64,000 nt of DNA, from positions 10,499,853 to 10,563,852 of the forward strand of contig NC_084810.1 of the NCBI RefSeq assembly GCF_963583255.1, given 5' to 3'. Origin of the DNA: Pyrus communis (lineage: Eukaryota; Streptophyta; Magnoliopsida; Rosales; Rosaceae). Every line of letters begins with the position of its first letter. Position 1 is the first letter of the stretch. Below, in pieces: positions 46,701 through 59,480 of the stretch. Under the pieces are notes generated by a model. It ran no database searches. It had not been told where the DNA came from and saw nothing but the letters and a program-made list of their open reading frames with translations. The position numbers and the translations under genes were made by a program.

Positions 46701-49290
46701 AGTTGATATGAATAAAGCCTATGATTGAGTAGAATGGGAATTTCTTGAGGTCGTGCTCTCCCGCCTGGACTTCTCTAATCGTTAGATCTCCTTAATTATG
46801 ATCTGTGTCAAGACGGTGTCATTCTCCATTTCTTTTAATAGGAAATCTGGTGATTCTTTCAACCCATCCCCGTGGGTTACGGCAAGGGGACCCTCTATCA
46901 CCGTTTCTGTTTCTATTCATCACGGAAGCTCTTTCTGCTTTAATTGCCAATCGTTGTCTGGATGGGTCGTTATCTAGTATTCTTCTGGGCCCCTCCTACT
47001 CGTCTCTGTCTCACTTATTTTTTGCTGACGACTCGTTTTTCTTCATTAGTGCAGATCTAAGGAATTGTCGGACTTTACAGGACCTTCTTGACACTTATTG
47101 TAAAGTTTCGGGATAGGCCATCAACCAACAAAAGTCTTCAATTGTCTTCTCAACAAATGCCCTTCCTCACATCATTGACGGGGCTTGCAGTAACTTTAAT
47201 ATACCTTCCTCATTGGATTCTGGAAAATACCTCAGTCTTCCAACTGTTTGGGGTCGATCAAAGAAGGAAGCGCTGGGCTTTGTCAAGGATAGGTTTGTTT
47301 GGAAAGTTCAGAGTTGGAAGCATGCCTCTCTTTCTCTCTCTGGCCGTGAGGTTTTGATTAAGGTCGTGGCAATGGATACTCCTACTTATCCTATGAATTG
47401 CTTCCTTTTTCCAATCACTTTCTTTAAGGACATTGATTCTATGATTGCTCGATTTTGGTGGGGCCAAAAAGACTCCAAGAACAAAATCCATTGGTGTAAT
47501 TGGACAACAATCTTTTCTCCTAAATCGGTTGGGGGATTAGGCTTCCGTAGTTTGCATGACTTCAACGTTGCGTTGTTGGCCAAACAATTTTTTTTGGGTC
47601 CTTACTCATCCCACGGCCTTATGGGCCTGTATCTTTCATAACCGTTATTTTGCTAATGGGGATGCCCATAACTCTTCCAAGGGTTCGCGTGCTTCATGGG
47701 CTTGGAGCAGCTTGCTTCATGGTAGGGATTTAATTGGTCATGGAGCCCGCTAGCAAGTTAGTAATGCGAAAGTGGTAAATATATGGCAAGATAAGTGGCT
47801 CACTTCCCTTGGGGATGAGCTCCTTCATCCTACTCAACCAATTTTTCTCACTACCTTGTCTTTGGCTCGGGAGTTTATCAACATCAATTGTGGAGCTTGG
47901 AATCTTGATCCTATAGATCTCTCATTTCAGCTGAGGAAAGTTCGGCTATCTAGTGCATCCCTTTGTGGGATCTATCTTCTTGTGATCGCCTCATTTGGCA
48001 TTGGACGGAGATTAGGGAGCACTCAGTCAAATCGAGCTATGCCTTGGGACATTCTATCCAGGAGGATCCTCTTTCCTCTTAGGGTAAGGCTCATCAATCA
48101 CACTATACTCACCCTAATTTTTGGAAGACCATTTGGGGCCTCAATGTCTTGCCAAAGATCAAGTTTTTCTTATGGAAAATTGCAAAATGTCGGGGCTTTT
48201 TCAATGTCGAGCTCGAGATAGTCCAATGTCTAATTTCTGCTTGGATTTCTCTGAAACTTTGGAGCATTATATCCTCTTCTGCCCTTGGACCGCAACAATT
48301 TGATTTGCGCACCCTGTCAGCTATAAAATCAATGTTCAAGCTTCATTCGACCTTTGGTTCCTGGCCTTGTCTACTTACTTTAATAGTGTTACTACGGATC
48401 GTGACCACTTATACTCCTTGGTTGCTTTCATATGTTGGGAAATTTGGAAGATAAGATGTCATGCCAGCTTTAACGGTTCTTTCCTGTCTCCCGCTTTTAC
48501 TGTTCATAAGGCACCTTCGGCGATGGAGGATTTATAGTCTACTAACCCTCTTTTGGTGCCCTCGAATCTTCCATGTTTATCTTCGCCCTGCCAGGATTCC
48601 TCATTCTGATCCCATGCTAAAAATTAACTATGATACCTCCAGGTCGAAAGAGTCCGACTTTACGGGTTTTGGATTGTGATCAGTGATGCCTCTGGCTCTT
48701 TAGTGGCTAGGAATAATGGTTCTGGCTGTGCAAATTGCCATCCAAAATAACATGACAAATGTTATCTTCGAATATGATTCAGCCTTTCTGGTGAATAGTA
48801 TTAATGGTGACAAACGGAAGGCTAGTTGGTCTATTTTTCCTTTTCTCTGTCAAATCTGGAACATTCGTCACCGCTTTACTTTTAAGTGGTGCTGGATTCC
48901 CCGCCAAGCAAACTCGGCAGCTGATTGGGTTGTCTAGCATTGCGAAAGAGGGATGTGTCTGGAAGTCTGGGTTCCTAGACACCATTTGCTCTGGTTTATA
49001 TCATTTCCATTGACGCCCTACCATGCCTCCATTAACGCTTTATGGGGGTTTCGGTCCTTTGGGTGGTGACTTAAGCTTCACTCTTGGTCTTCTGTAACCA
49101 GCTTGAGGTCCTCTTTCCCTTTTTTTTGGGGGGGGGGGGAGGGGGGGTGTGCTCTTATCTTGCTGTTGGGGTTCTCAAACTTTCATTGAGACCCTTTCCT
49201 TACTATAGCTACTGCTTCTTAATATAATGGTTTCTATTTAAAATATAAAAAAAATAGAATAAAATAAATAAAAAAAGAAAAAAAGACACA
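43740..49290 (+). pseudogene. Decayed L1-type LINE
   Basis: Pieces appear in the order expected for plant L1 elements. ORF1 has a CCHC knuckle (CFRCGRLGHLDRYC near 43930). An endonuclease-like stretch lies at about 45540-45870. RT motifs include GLRQGDPLSPFLFLF and FFADDSFFF at about 46870-47040. A zf-RVT/thumb region (WWGQKDSKNKIHW) is near 47455. An RNase H-like region lies at about 48620-48940 and ends FKWCWIPRQANSAAD. Stops and frameshifts are everywhere. The 3' end runs to an A-rich tail near 49245-49285. A 92-bp tandem duplication lies at 46494-46677. Target duplications not identified; 5' limit approximate. Confidence 0.85.
46494..46677. repeat. 92-bp tandem duplication inside the LINE
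   Basis: ATCAAAGTGCTTTCGTTCC begins at 46494 and again at 46586. The two copies differ at about one base. Confidence 0.9.
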
Positions 49291-49861
49291 TGAGGATTAT
49301 ACTTCCTTGACATACAATAAATGATATCCCAACACACCATGAAGCCCCCAAGCTTTTTGGATTCACCATTTCGTGGATGTTTGAAACCTGTGCAACATAA
49401 TTGGCATTCTCATGAGTCATGATTGTACTTGCCAAATAAGAAGGAAATTTCGTACTCATTCTTGAATCAATAATCCATCAGAAGACGTAAATATGAATTT
49501 ACACCAATGAAAAAGATGTAAATTTGCGAACTCATTTTTTTTAACTGGCAGGATTCATCTCCTAAAAGATGTAAATTTAAATTCTTATTTGCATTTTACA
49601 TTTTCTTAAAATTTGTCTAGTGAAGAATGTTTCGACCAACAAAAATATAAAATGCTCATTTCAAAGCATGAAAATACAATTTTATCAAAAAAAAAAAAAA
49701 AGCATGAAAATACAGCCAAGATATTTCCTATTTCGTAAAAACATTGTAGTTGCTGAATCAAATCTTGGAGAAACACCTAAGCTTGACAGGTGGTGTTCCA
49801 AAACAATAAAAATAAGCCTTGTGGCTTTCTACTTTTTTAATTAGAAATTATAAATAGTTAG

Positions 49862-50229
49862 AGCATCTCTAAATAAGATGTCAAAATCCTAGGTGGAATG
49901 CCATTGTGCATATTTAACATAAAAAAGCTTTCCAACCGAAGTGTTATTTGCTGATTGAATTTGAAGGCTTTGTGATTAGGAGTCAAATTTATTTTTAATT
50001 AATTTTAATGGTGGATCCTTTATACCATTAACATTTCAACCAATAAAAATTTTATTTCAATTTTTTTTTAATAATTACAACCATTTAAAGCTCTATTTTA
50101 ATAAAATAAAAAATATTATTTGACAATTGAGTTGGAGAAGTACAAAATTTGACATGAGACTTCAGATTGCCACATCAGCCACCAATATAATTTAACTGTT
50201 ATAATTTGACATTTCTTTTGAAGATGGTC
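49862..50229. mobile_element. MITE with GAGCATCT-type ends
   Basis: The left end GAGCATCTCTAAATAAGATG and the inverted right end GACCATCTTCAAAAGAAATG match with a few differences, both followed by TCAAA. No coding capacity. Flanking TTA/TAA bases may be the target, but a clean duplication was not seen. Confidence 0.6.
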
Positions 50230-50303
50230 TTTAACACCAAAAAAAACCTTTCCTTTTAACTTTACCATTGCCTTTCTGAATTCCTTCTCATTGGTTGTAA
50301 TTT

Positions 50304-50416
50304 TTTATTTCTTCTTCTTCTTCTTCTTCTTGTCAAAAGATCACGAGAAAGCTCAAGATTCTTCTTCTTGTTCTTCTTTTTCTTGTCAAAAGATCACGAG
50401 ACAGCTCAAGATTGTA
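50304..50416. repeat. TTC microsatellite and short tandem duplication
   Basis: A CTT run is followed by CTTGTCAAAAGATCACGAGA, repeated about 56 bp later after a second CTT-rich stretch. Confidence 0.8.
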
Positions 50417-50702
50417 ATCTTTCTATTTGTAAGTTTTCAATTCGTCCCTTGTCGTTTGAAAGAGTAAACTTTGCCCTGCTTAGATTTCAAAGGAATCATC
50501 CACGTTGCCTGAGATGTGTGGTGGCTGCCTCCTCCTTCCACGTAAAATTTTCAGTTTCCGATTGAACTGATTCTAGGTTTCTTATTTTTAGCTTATACTT
50601 TGTTGGTATTTAAGATAATTATTAACATCTTGGGAATGAAAGGCCTTGCTGGCCGATTGGATTTAGGAATTAATTTGTTCAAACAAAGAACCATGAATCA
50701 AA

Positions 50703-50823
50703 GGGAAGTGTTATTGGCACTCCAAAAAACTCATTCTACACTCCTCACAAGTGTATTTGTCTTTTCAAATATAGAAAGTTTAGAGTGTAGAATGAAATTT
50801 TTGGAGTGCCAATAACAATTCCC
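50703..50823. mobile_element. 121-bp MITE with 9-bp TSD
   Basis: The ends GGGAAGTGTTATTGGCACTC and (inverse) GGGAATTGTTATTGGCACTC match almost fully, and the arms extend through TCATTCTACACTC. TGAATCAAA flanks both sides (50694-50702 and 50824-50832), fitting a Mutator-type origin. Confidence 0.88.
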
Positions 50824-51104
50824 TGAATCAAATTTGTTTCTTATAATTGATAGTAGCATAATTGAATTTCAGTAAACAGAATAATTTTGCACAAATTTAC
50901 AAAGATGAGGGAGAGAGAGAAAGTTTAACGCCATTGTTGGAATGAAGTTAAAGTTCTTAGCTTATTATTTAATCATAAAATAGAAAGCCATGGCTTATTT
51001 TAATTCGTCCAGAACACCACGTCTTGCTGAAGTGTGTGTTTCTGACACATTGAAATTTTATCCAAACCTTGAACCAACGAAACCAAATATGAAGAATCAT
51101 TTTA

Positions 51105-51200
51105 GGGGGACGTATTCAATTAAGAATTTGAGAGACTTTAATAGATTTATAAATCCATGAATTTTTATGGAGTGTAATTGATTTGTGGAGATTCCATATA
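51105..51200. mobile_element. Partial copy of the GTATTCAATT MITE family
   Basis: GTATTCAATTAAGAATTTGAG and following sequence are mirrored within the loop of the adjoining hairpin (about 51555-51602). It seems to be another family member interrupted or rearranged by it. Confidence 0.5.
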
Positions 51201-51201
51201 A

Positions 51202-51940
51202 GGGGTGTATTCAATTGGGATTTTGAGGGATTTTAATTCTTTTAATGAATCTAGGGGTATTCAATCAGGATTTTAAGTGATTATCTGAAATTCAACATGT
51301 ATTCAATTTTAAGATAGTTTATTAAAATCCTAAGAAATCCAGGTGTATTCAATTAGGATTTTAAAGAAGTTTAGAACATTTTAGGTGTATTCAATTAGAA
51401 ATTGATTTTAAAGAATTTGAGAAAGTTGAGGAATTATAGGGAATTGGAGAGATTTCGTAGTGTATTTTAAACATCCACAAATCTCACATCTCCCCAAGAG
51501 ATTTTGAGGGAATTGGATTAAAATTTTATATGGAATTTCTATAAATCAATTAAACTCCATAAAAATCCAATAAAGTCTTTCAAATTCTCAATTGAATACA
51601 CCCCCCTAAAATTTTGATTCAATTCCCTCGAAATCTCATGGGGGAGAGGTGAGATTTGTGGATGCTTAAAATACACTACGAAATCTCTCCAATTACCTCT
51701 AATTCCTCAACTTTCTCAAATTCTTTAAAATCAATTTCTAATTGAATACACCTGAAATGTTATAAATTTATTTAAAATCTTAATTAAATACACCCGGATT
51801 TCTAAGGATTTTAATAAACTATCTTAAAATTCTAATTGAATACACCTTGAATTTTAAAGAATCACTTAAAATCCTGATTGAATACCTCTATATTCATTAA
51901 AAGAATTGAAATCTCTCAAAATCCCAATTGAATACACCCC
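51202..51940. mobile_element. Long-hairpin MITE
   Basis: Arms of about 335 bp (51202-51535 and about 51605-51940) are inverted copies around a loop of about 70 nt. Both outer ends carry GGGGTGTATTCAATTGGGAT. GGTGTATTCAATT motifs recur inside each arm. No coding capacity. A target duplication was not clear. Confidence 0.75.
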
Positions 51941-52539
51941 TTTGATCACATATATACCAGTTTGGATGGAAAAAAAAATAATTTCATGCCAAATGCAGAA
52001 CTTTGCCCAAGTCCGCTCACCCATGTCCCTAGGGGTGGTTCGGTATGGGATCCCATACCGAAACCCTTGTCCCGATTCCCAAACCGAAATTTTTGGGAAT
52101 CCCAAATTCAATACCAATCCCAAACCAAATTTTCGGGAATCCCGAAATAATTTCGGGATTTCGGGACAAATCGGGAATCCCGAAATATATGTATACTGAT
52201 ATGTTCATGCATGCATAATGGTCTTTGCTCCTTTGTTTCCTTGATTTGCCTAGGTATGCAGGAAACTAATATCCACATATGATGCATACAGGGAAGAACA
52301 CGTCAGGTAGAAATGTCCTAAACAAGACAATAAGGTAATGAATCGCAGTTTGCTAAAAACGTATCTTGAATGCATTGCGAACATTGATGACTCCCCTTTA
52401 CATTCATCGGTAAAACTTACAAGGATTGCTTGTATGTTATAGATGATTCACATATATTATAGTATTTCAGAAAGGCATGTGATTCGTCTCTACAAGCAAT
52501 TTTAATGTCGCGTTGTGGGATCTAAGAGAAGACATGGAA

Positions 52540-52878
52540 AAATCGGAGAGGATGTTATTGGTAGCTCTGCTGTGCGTTTAGAATGCAAGACCTCTCATGA
52601 GCAATGTGGTGAAGATGTTGCAGGGCGATAAAGAAATTACTCAACCGCCTTCTCCTTCTCCTCAGCGAAGTTTAACCCAGCAGAGTGAAACAGATGAAGA
52701 CTCGAATACTTCTGAATCAGGAATAAGGACTTCCGAATGCCCTTATCAAAGTACTTTCCATGGAATAAATGAGATTGAGCTAGCTACTGCTAAATATGAT
52801 TCAGAATTTCATGTATTCGTGTTAGTTTTTGACATTTTGATGGCACAAGTTTTGTTTAGTACTGGTTGCGGAATGTAA
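52540..52878 (+). pseudogene. Receptor-like kinase C-terminal fragment captured by the hAT element
   Basis: The frame reads ALLCV, a TAG at 52579-52581, then NARPLMSNVVKMLQGDKEI and a Ser/Pro/Glu tail (QPPSPSPQ, SETDEDSNTSES). The RPxMSxVVxML pattern is the last helix of the kinase domain in plant receptor-like kinases. No catalytic motif is present. From the ATG at 52597 a 93-residue frame is open, but there is no reason to think it is translated. Confidence 0.65.
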
Positions 52879-53197
52879 TGAAATGTATTTTATTGGTGAG
52901 ATACGTGTACAAGAAGAGATCACCACAGAAGCGACAAAATTCATAGTTGTATCCTCGATTTTATCTTATGTAACTGAAAAGGTTGATACAGAAGTTAAAT
53001 AGCTTTAAGGAAAAACGATAACAGACGACTATCAGAAGATTAGGCAAAAGAATTACATGATCAGCATCGTGGAAGTGAAAACTATACAATGAGGATGAAA
53101 TTGTCTGGAGAAAAATATAGGAGATAAATTGGCACTGTATTATGCAGAGGGCTATTGCTCTGTATTTTCCTGCATACCTAAAACCAAATAAAAGGAA

Positions 53198-53229
53198 CCA
53201 AAATAATATATATATATATATATATATAT
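53198..53229. repeat. (AT)n microsatellite
   Basis: About 30 bp of alternating AT inside the hAT element. Confidence 0.9.
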
Positions 53230-53887
53230 AATATTTATTTCTATTTGGTATGGGAATACCGAAAAAATGGAGATGCAATACCGAATCCCATACCGAAAAT
53301 TTCGGTTTGGTTCAGGATGACATACCGAAAATTTCGGGAATTTTGGTTTGGGATTTTTTTGGTTTGGGATCGGGATTTTTTCGGTTTGGTTTGGGATTTT
53401 TGGGATTTTTTTCCAGCCCTACATGTCCCCAAAAAAATTAAGTTCTCCCGTATCATCTCCCTTATCAACGGCTATGATTACCTTCCAAATCACTGGGCCG
53501 TTGGAGAAAATTTTATAAGAACAACGTAGGAGGGGAGTATTCATTTCGGTTTCTAACCCTCGTGAGTGGCATTGACCTTCCCACCAAATCTCCTCCTTAA
53601 CCTCTCCTCCTTTCACATTCCGCTTCCAAAGCTCAAAGGGTAACCCCCTCTCTCTCTCTCTGACTTGATCGATCACATCACTCTTATTTTTTACATTTAA
53701 TGTGGTGTTTAGACCTTGTATTTTGCTGAAGTTTCGGATTTCACAGATGTAATTTGTTGTATTTCCATTTTTGTTATAAACCATCAAAAGGGTGTTCAGA
53801 TCTCTCTTTTTCCCTTTGGGTCACTTGGATCTATCACTCTTCCCCCTTCCTCTCTCTCTGCATCGCATATATCAACTGCTGTAAAAG

Positions 53888-54963
53888 GTATATATATTTG
53901 TTGAATGTATCTTGGGAACTTGTTTAGGGTTAGAGTCACGACTTTACACATCCATTTCGTCTGTTCGCGCTCCTTTCATGTTTTCATGCTTTCTCATTAT
54001 GTTCACTCAATTACCGAAGCACAAAAAAAAGTTGGATCAGGAGTGCCAATCTATAAAAAATAGTAGTGTAAATATTTAGCACCCTTTTTTATTCACGTTG
54101 TTGTTGGTATATGATTTGTCAGTTGCTTGCGTTGGTTTTGAATTTTTTTTCTTTATAATGTAAATGCTTTCAAATAATTATTTTTTGGTTTTAACCTAGA
54201 TATGCTTGTAATGTGTTTGATACATTGTTTACTCCTATCATTTTATGTGAAGTTTGGGATTTGATTATTTTTTCCCTTTTTTCTTAATGATATAGTTTTC
54301 CTTTCACTTGCTTTCTACTAATTCCTTTTATCTTATTATCAATCTTATCATCGTGTTTGAAAATTCAGATTCAGTCGGTGTTATCACTGATTGTTTTGTT
54401 GGGAAATTGACTAAAATGATCATACAAATCCGGGTTATCGATCTGGTCAATATCAAATGAACAGTGATCATTTCAACAATTGAGAATTTGAGATCTGTAA
54501 AATGATTATTTATTTATTTTGGATTGAAATGGTTGTAAAAGTTTTAAGCAACGAATTCCCATATGATCGTGTTAATTTCAAGCTGGAAATGTTGAGTTTA
54601 CGTTGTTTTTATAACTTTTGATGCAACAGATTGATTGTGATAGCTGAGGGTTAACAATAAGCAAATTGTCAGCTGGTTCCTTTTATTTTTATATGATTAA
54701 CATTGTTCATTAGTTGAAAATTGTTTCGGTCTTGTATATTTTTCAGAAAATTTTAACTTAGGGTTCATTGTTGTTGCGGATCTGTTAATCCTTTTAGAGT
54801 TTCTGTTATGATTTGTTCGATCTTTTGTACAATTCTTCATTTTTTTTTTTTTTTTTTTGCTGTCTGGAAACGTTGTAATCTATATTTTGCATGATATTGT
54901 CAAAGCATACTGGATATTTTCCCTTGTCCTCCTTTCTGACTACAAGATTGAATGAGTTTGCAG
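53888..54963 (+). other. 5'UTR intron of the ADP/ATP carrier gene
   Basis: A donor (GTAAAAG/GTATAT) is at 53887/53888 and an acceptor (TTTGCAG) ends at 54963, 22 bp before the ATG. The 1076-bp interval is T-rich with no reading frame. Plant carrier genes of this family often have a long leader intron. Splicing is inferred. Confidence 0.65.
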
Positions 54964-54985
54964 GTATTTCATTCATTTCTAAGTA

Positions 54986-56362
54986 ATGGCTGATAGGCGC
55001 CAGCACCCAACTATCACGGAAAAGTTTTCGGGTCAGCTTCATCTGAGTTCCAGCCACTATGGGGCCATCCAGAGCCCTTCCGTCAATCAAAGGCGTTTTT
55101 CATATGGAAGTTATTCAAATGAAGCATTGCAATATCCCATGAACCAAGCGTGTCGAGCTAATGATCCGTTGGTGGCTTCAGGTGCCTTGCCTGTGTTTGT
55201 CCAAGCCCCAAAGGAGAAAGGATTTTCGGGCTTTGCTATTGATTTTCTAATGGGTGGAGTTTCTGCTGCTGTGTCCAAGACTGCTGCTGCTCCAATTGAG
55301 CGTGTAAAGCTCTTGATTCAAAATCAGGATGAGATGATCAAAGCTGGTAGGCTCTCTGAACCCTACAAGGGAATTGGAGATTGTTTTAGCCGAACAATGA
55401 AAGATGAGGGGATGGTATCATTGTGGCGAGGAAACACGGCAAATGTCATCCGTTACTTCCCAACTCAGGTCTGTCTTTCCACATATTCCGAGTTCTTTAA
55501 CCACGTCATCTTGTTCTCGCATTCAGTCTCCTGTATCTGCGAGTCTTACTGCAGTGTGCTTACATTGGTTTGTCCTTGTTCAGGCCTTAAACTTTGCGTT
55601 TAAAGATTACTTCAAGAGGTTGTTCAATTTCAGAAAGGACAAGGATGGCTACTGGAAATGGTTTGCAGGTAACTTGGCATCTGGCGGTGCTGCTGGTGCC
55701 TCTTCTTTATTCTTTGTCTACTCTTTGGATTATGCTCGTACCCGTCTTGCAAACGATTCCAAGGCCGCAAAGAAGGGAGGAGAGAGGCAATTCAATGGCC
55801 TGGTTGATGTCTACAAAAAGACTCTCAAGTCAGATGGTGTTGCTGGCCTTTACCGCGGCTTCAACATTTCTTGTGTTGGAATCATTGTGTACCGTGGTCT
55901 GTACTTTGGAATGTATGATTCTTTGAAGCCTGTGATCCTCACTGGAAAGTTGCAGGTAAGTGGATTGCTTGTGTACCAAGTCATATTTCCACTGTCCATA
56001 TACACAAACTTATGGGGATTATCTCACATTTTTTTCGTTTTTTTTGTTTTTTTGGGAAATTTCAGGATAGTTTCTTTGCTAGCTTTGGTCTTGGTTGGGT
56101 TATAACCAACGGCGCCGGACTTGCATCTTACCCAATTGACACTGTCCGTAGAAGGATGATGATGACATCCGGTGAAGCCGTCAAGTACAAGAGCTCGCTT
56201 GACGCTTTCTCTCAAATCCTTAAGAACGAGGGTGCGAAGTCTCTCTTCAAGGGTGCCGGTGCCAACATTCTTCGTGCAGTTGCTGGTGCCGGGGTGCTTG
56301 CAGGTTACGACAAGCTTCAGGAGATCGTGTTCGGAAAGAAGTATGGTTCTGGTGGAGCTTAA
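54986..56362 (+). CDS. AAC: Mitochondrial ADP/ATP carrier (adenine nucleotide translocator)
   Basis: Coding exons 54986-55468, 55584-55955 and 56066-56362, all GT-AG, joined frame 383 residues. This matches plant AAC proteins (about 380), which have an N-terminal extension of about 70 residues before the carrier core. Three carrier repeats are visible with signature motifs: PIERVK near residue 103, SLDYAR in exon 2 and [11 protein letters not shown] near 308-318. RRRMMM is the hallmark of nucleotide translocators. The protein exchanges ADP for ATP across the inner mitochondrial membrane. Start choice: first ATG after the leader intron, giving [20 protein letters not shown] as in other plants. 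No defect seen. Confidence 0.95.
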
Positions 56363-59300
56363 GTTCAAATGAACCTACAACTCCACCCCCATTTCGCTAC
56401 AGATATTGATTTGGAACTAATGGGATTCTCACTCAATAACCTAGTTTAGAGGATTTCGTCTCCTAAACACTATTTAATCATGTTCCGGGAGTTTTGTTCG
56501 CATTATCCTGGTTGTAAGAGTTGTTGCAAGCTTCTACTGTTAAATGTTTAAGCTTTATTTTGGTGACATTAGGGTTAATAAGGGAAAGAAGCAAATATTT
56601 GGAACACCAATCCAAAATAGATTTCATTATGTTTGGAACAAAAGACGGTACGCTATATGTTATTATACAAGTAGAAGAAATTTCTTTTTTTTTTTTTTTT
56701 TTTCAAATATCCCTCCACATATGTAATGAAGTGTGACGTATATGCTTGTATTCTGGGCACACTGATAAATTTCTCCACAGTCCAATTGGGACACAAGTGG
56801 AAGAGCCAACTTTGCTTTGGTTGCCAAACGTAGGCAGACAAAAAGAATAAAGAATATATGTGATTACTTGTCCTTGACTTGTCTTGCACGCCAGGTTTGA
56901 TTCCGTCCCTATGCCTGCCAGCCCCCAGCCTTTGTCTCTCATGGCAGACCAAAAGCTAAAAACGATTAATTGGACAGAGAGACCACAACTACAGTGGAAC
57001 AGTAATCCTTTCTCTCCCATTTGGGAGAAGCAACACAAATCCTGAGATCTAGCTACAGTACTTACAGCTACTTAATATTATTATGTGACGAATTGATTTA
57101 TTGGGTCAAACGTTTGTCTAAAAAGATCTTGTTTTTGACCATAATGCCTTGATGTTCAACCCCTTGTTCGACCTGATAAATACATATGTTTGAACTTTAT
57201 TCTATTGTTCTAATACGAATGTAATATGTTTGCCCTTTTACACGACAAAGTATTGGAGTTTGTAAGATGCCCAAAGGATTATGCTAGAGTTTGGAAAACT
57301 TGAACCAAAATGGTATATAGGTGGTGAAATTGAAGTAATTTCGTACATATTTCAACCAAAAAAATGAAAAATAAGGGTTGAAAATTGCATCGCAGCCACA
57401 GCCGAGAAAAGTCAAGTACAAGTTCCTTAGTGGCAACAAACAATCATCACAAACTTTTGCATTGCTCCATTTATAGTATAGTTTATTTGTTGAATCAGGT
57501 GTCAAAAGGGAACCAACCACCCCACCAATATTAACTTCAAAACATGTAGTGGCCCCCCTCACTCCTTTCACATCATCCATGAGTTCTTTTTTTTTTTTTG
57601 GTAATAACATCATCCATGAGTTTTTAGTCACAAGTAAGCTAGGAGAATTCTTTTTTTGGTAAAAAAAGCTAAGAGAATTCTTGCTGGATTCTCTTTCTAA
57701 GAATCCTGAAGATTTTCTAATCACATTCGTTCATCATACATCGTGCAGTCATAAATCATTATAATTTTTTTTATTTAAAATTGAATATAAACAATACCTG
57801 ACAAAAATTGGTCACACGATATACGATGAACAGATATAATTAGAAGATTCCCGAGATCCTTACAAAGAGGATCCGACAAGAATCCTCCCTCACAAGAAAG
57901 TAACAAGTAAAGATTTTCGATTATGATTTAGTGATAATTCTCTTTCACTTGTAAGTGAAAAGTTTTATGTTTAATTATAGTTAAAGGCGAATTTAAACCG
58001 CATTATTGTTAATCCATCGTGAGATTAAGCCCACACCTCTTCCTTAATATAAATAAATCATTCGTGCAAAAAATAAATATTTTTGAATCAAGCTACACAA
58101 ATAGTTAATCAAGACAAACTCTCACCAAACTCGTAATTTGCAAAAGTCGAACTTAGGAATACAACAAGTTGAGTCATAACGAACCTCGACTGACACCAAC
58201 TTCCTTTCGGGGGGTTGGGAGTCAGATGGTTTTGGTGATCTATCTTCAACCAAATTAAAGGTCCCATTTTTGTAATGGCAAATTTGGCAAGCCAACCACT
58301 CATTGCAATCCCAACCAGAACCTTGGATTTGGATCATTTGGTTCGACTTCTGTGGAGCCCACGCTTCAAACTTCACGAGTTCGGTGATCGAATGTTTCGC
58401 CTCTCGTTTTTTAATTCTTATTTATTTACTTTAAGTACGGTATCATGGCTATTGAATGATTGAATCCCAACGCATTCACATCAAAGAAGAAACTAAGGAT
58501 AGAGTCAAGTTGTAAATTTGTATTCATGTGATTTAAAGGTGGCATTTTTAGACATGATACAATAAATCGATTCGGAAAATACAACGGGTTCATGTCAATA
58601 ATAATCATGTCGATCCATTTGCTATGAATTCACGGTTATTAAACAGTTCGTGTTTTGAATAAATCCGCCTAACTTGAAATTACATGCTTTATCATGTTTA
58701 CGCAATTGTGTAAGTTGTTAATGCATATGCAAACCATATATATATATAAAATGATAAGTTTAGCCTAGGGCTATAAATTAGTATGAAACAGCTCGAACTT
58801 ATATTGGATTTGGCTCGTTAAAGAAATAAGGCAAGCTTAGTTTGGCTTGATTAAGAAACAAGTCAAGCTTGAACATTAGTTTATTTAGTTCATAAAGCTC
58901 GTAAGTAGTTTGTATTTTTTTCATGAGACAAATTCAACTAGAGTGTAGACTTAAATTTGCTTGGAAAGAAGGACCACGTGTGAGATATTTATTTATTTAT
59001 TTTCATATTGTTGACAAAGATGGGAGAGAAAAAAAAGTTGAAGTATTGTTTGTTAAACTTTGGTTGTATTATCTCAAACAGAGAAATACAATTAAACCAC
59101 TGATTCGAATTATTATCGAGAGAGAAAATTCAGACCCGAATTTATAAAAACCACTAATCCAAAATATTGGCTAGAGAGAAAATTCGAACCCAAATTCATA
59201 ATATAAACTAGTCCACTCGAGTAAATGTGAAACGTGTACCGATTAATTTTAAAAGAAAATAATTACAAAGAAGTGGGGGCGGAGCCGAGCAATGGACAAA

Positions 59301-59480
59301 GAATAAAAGCAACGGTTAAAGCAGCAGCAGAGAGAGATGATTGTGTTGGCATATGCCGCGCGACAGCAGATCCCAGTCTCCTCTCAACAAACGGACATCG
59401 CGTGTCACTGAAACCACTGCATAAAGCCACGGCAGTCACGCGGGATTCTCTCTCTCCTCCTCACCCTTACTAAGTACAGC
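56363..59480. other. Gene-free spacer
   Basis: Apart from the carrier 3'UTR (roughly to 56580), no gene, RNA or well-bounded transposon was supported. T runs lie at about 56684-56703 and 57588-57599. Frames near 57284-57724 and 58109-58376 show no domain and contain low-complexity stretches. Confidence 0.5.

Larger units (their letters stand above)
52030..53421. mobile_element. 1392-bp non-autonomous hAT element carrying a kinase fragment
   Basis: The left end TAGGGGTGG and inverted right end TAGGGCTGG are hAT-type termini. CATGTCCC is duplicated exactly at 52022-52029 and 53422-53429 (8 bp, as for hAT). The subterminal regions are built of TACCGAAA/TTTCGGTA-type repeats. The interior carries a protein-kinase C-terminal fragment, not a transposase. 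It ends about 470 bp before the proposed 5'UTR intron of the carrier gene. Confidence 0.88.

Noticed and set aside
57284..57724. 146-residue minus-strand frame
   Set aside because: Poly-Lys and poly-Phe stretches come from A/T runs; no motif and no codon signal.
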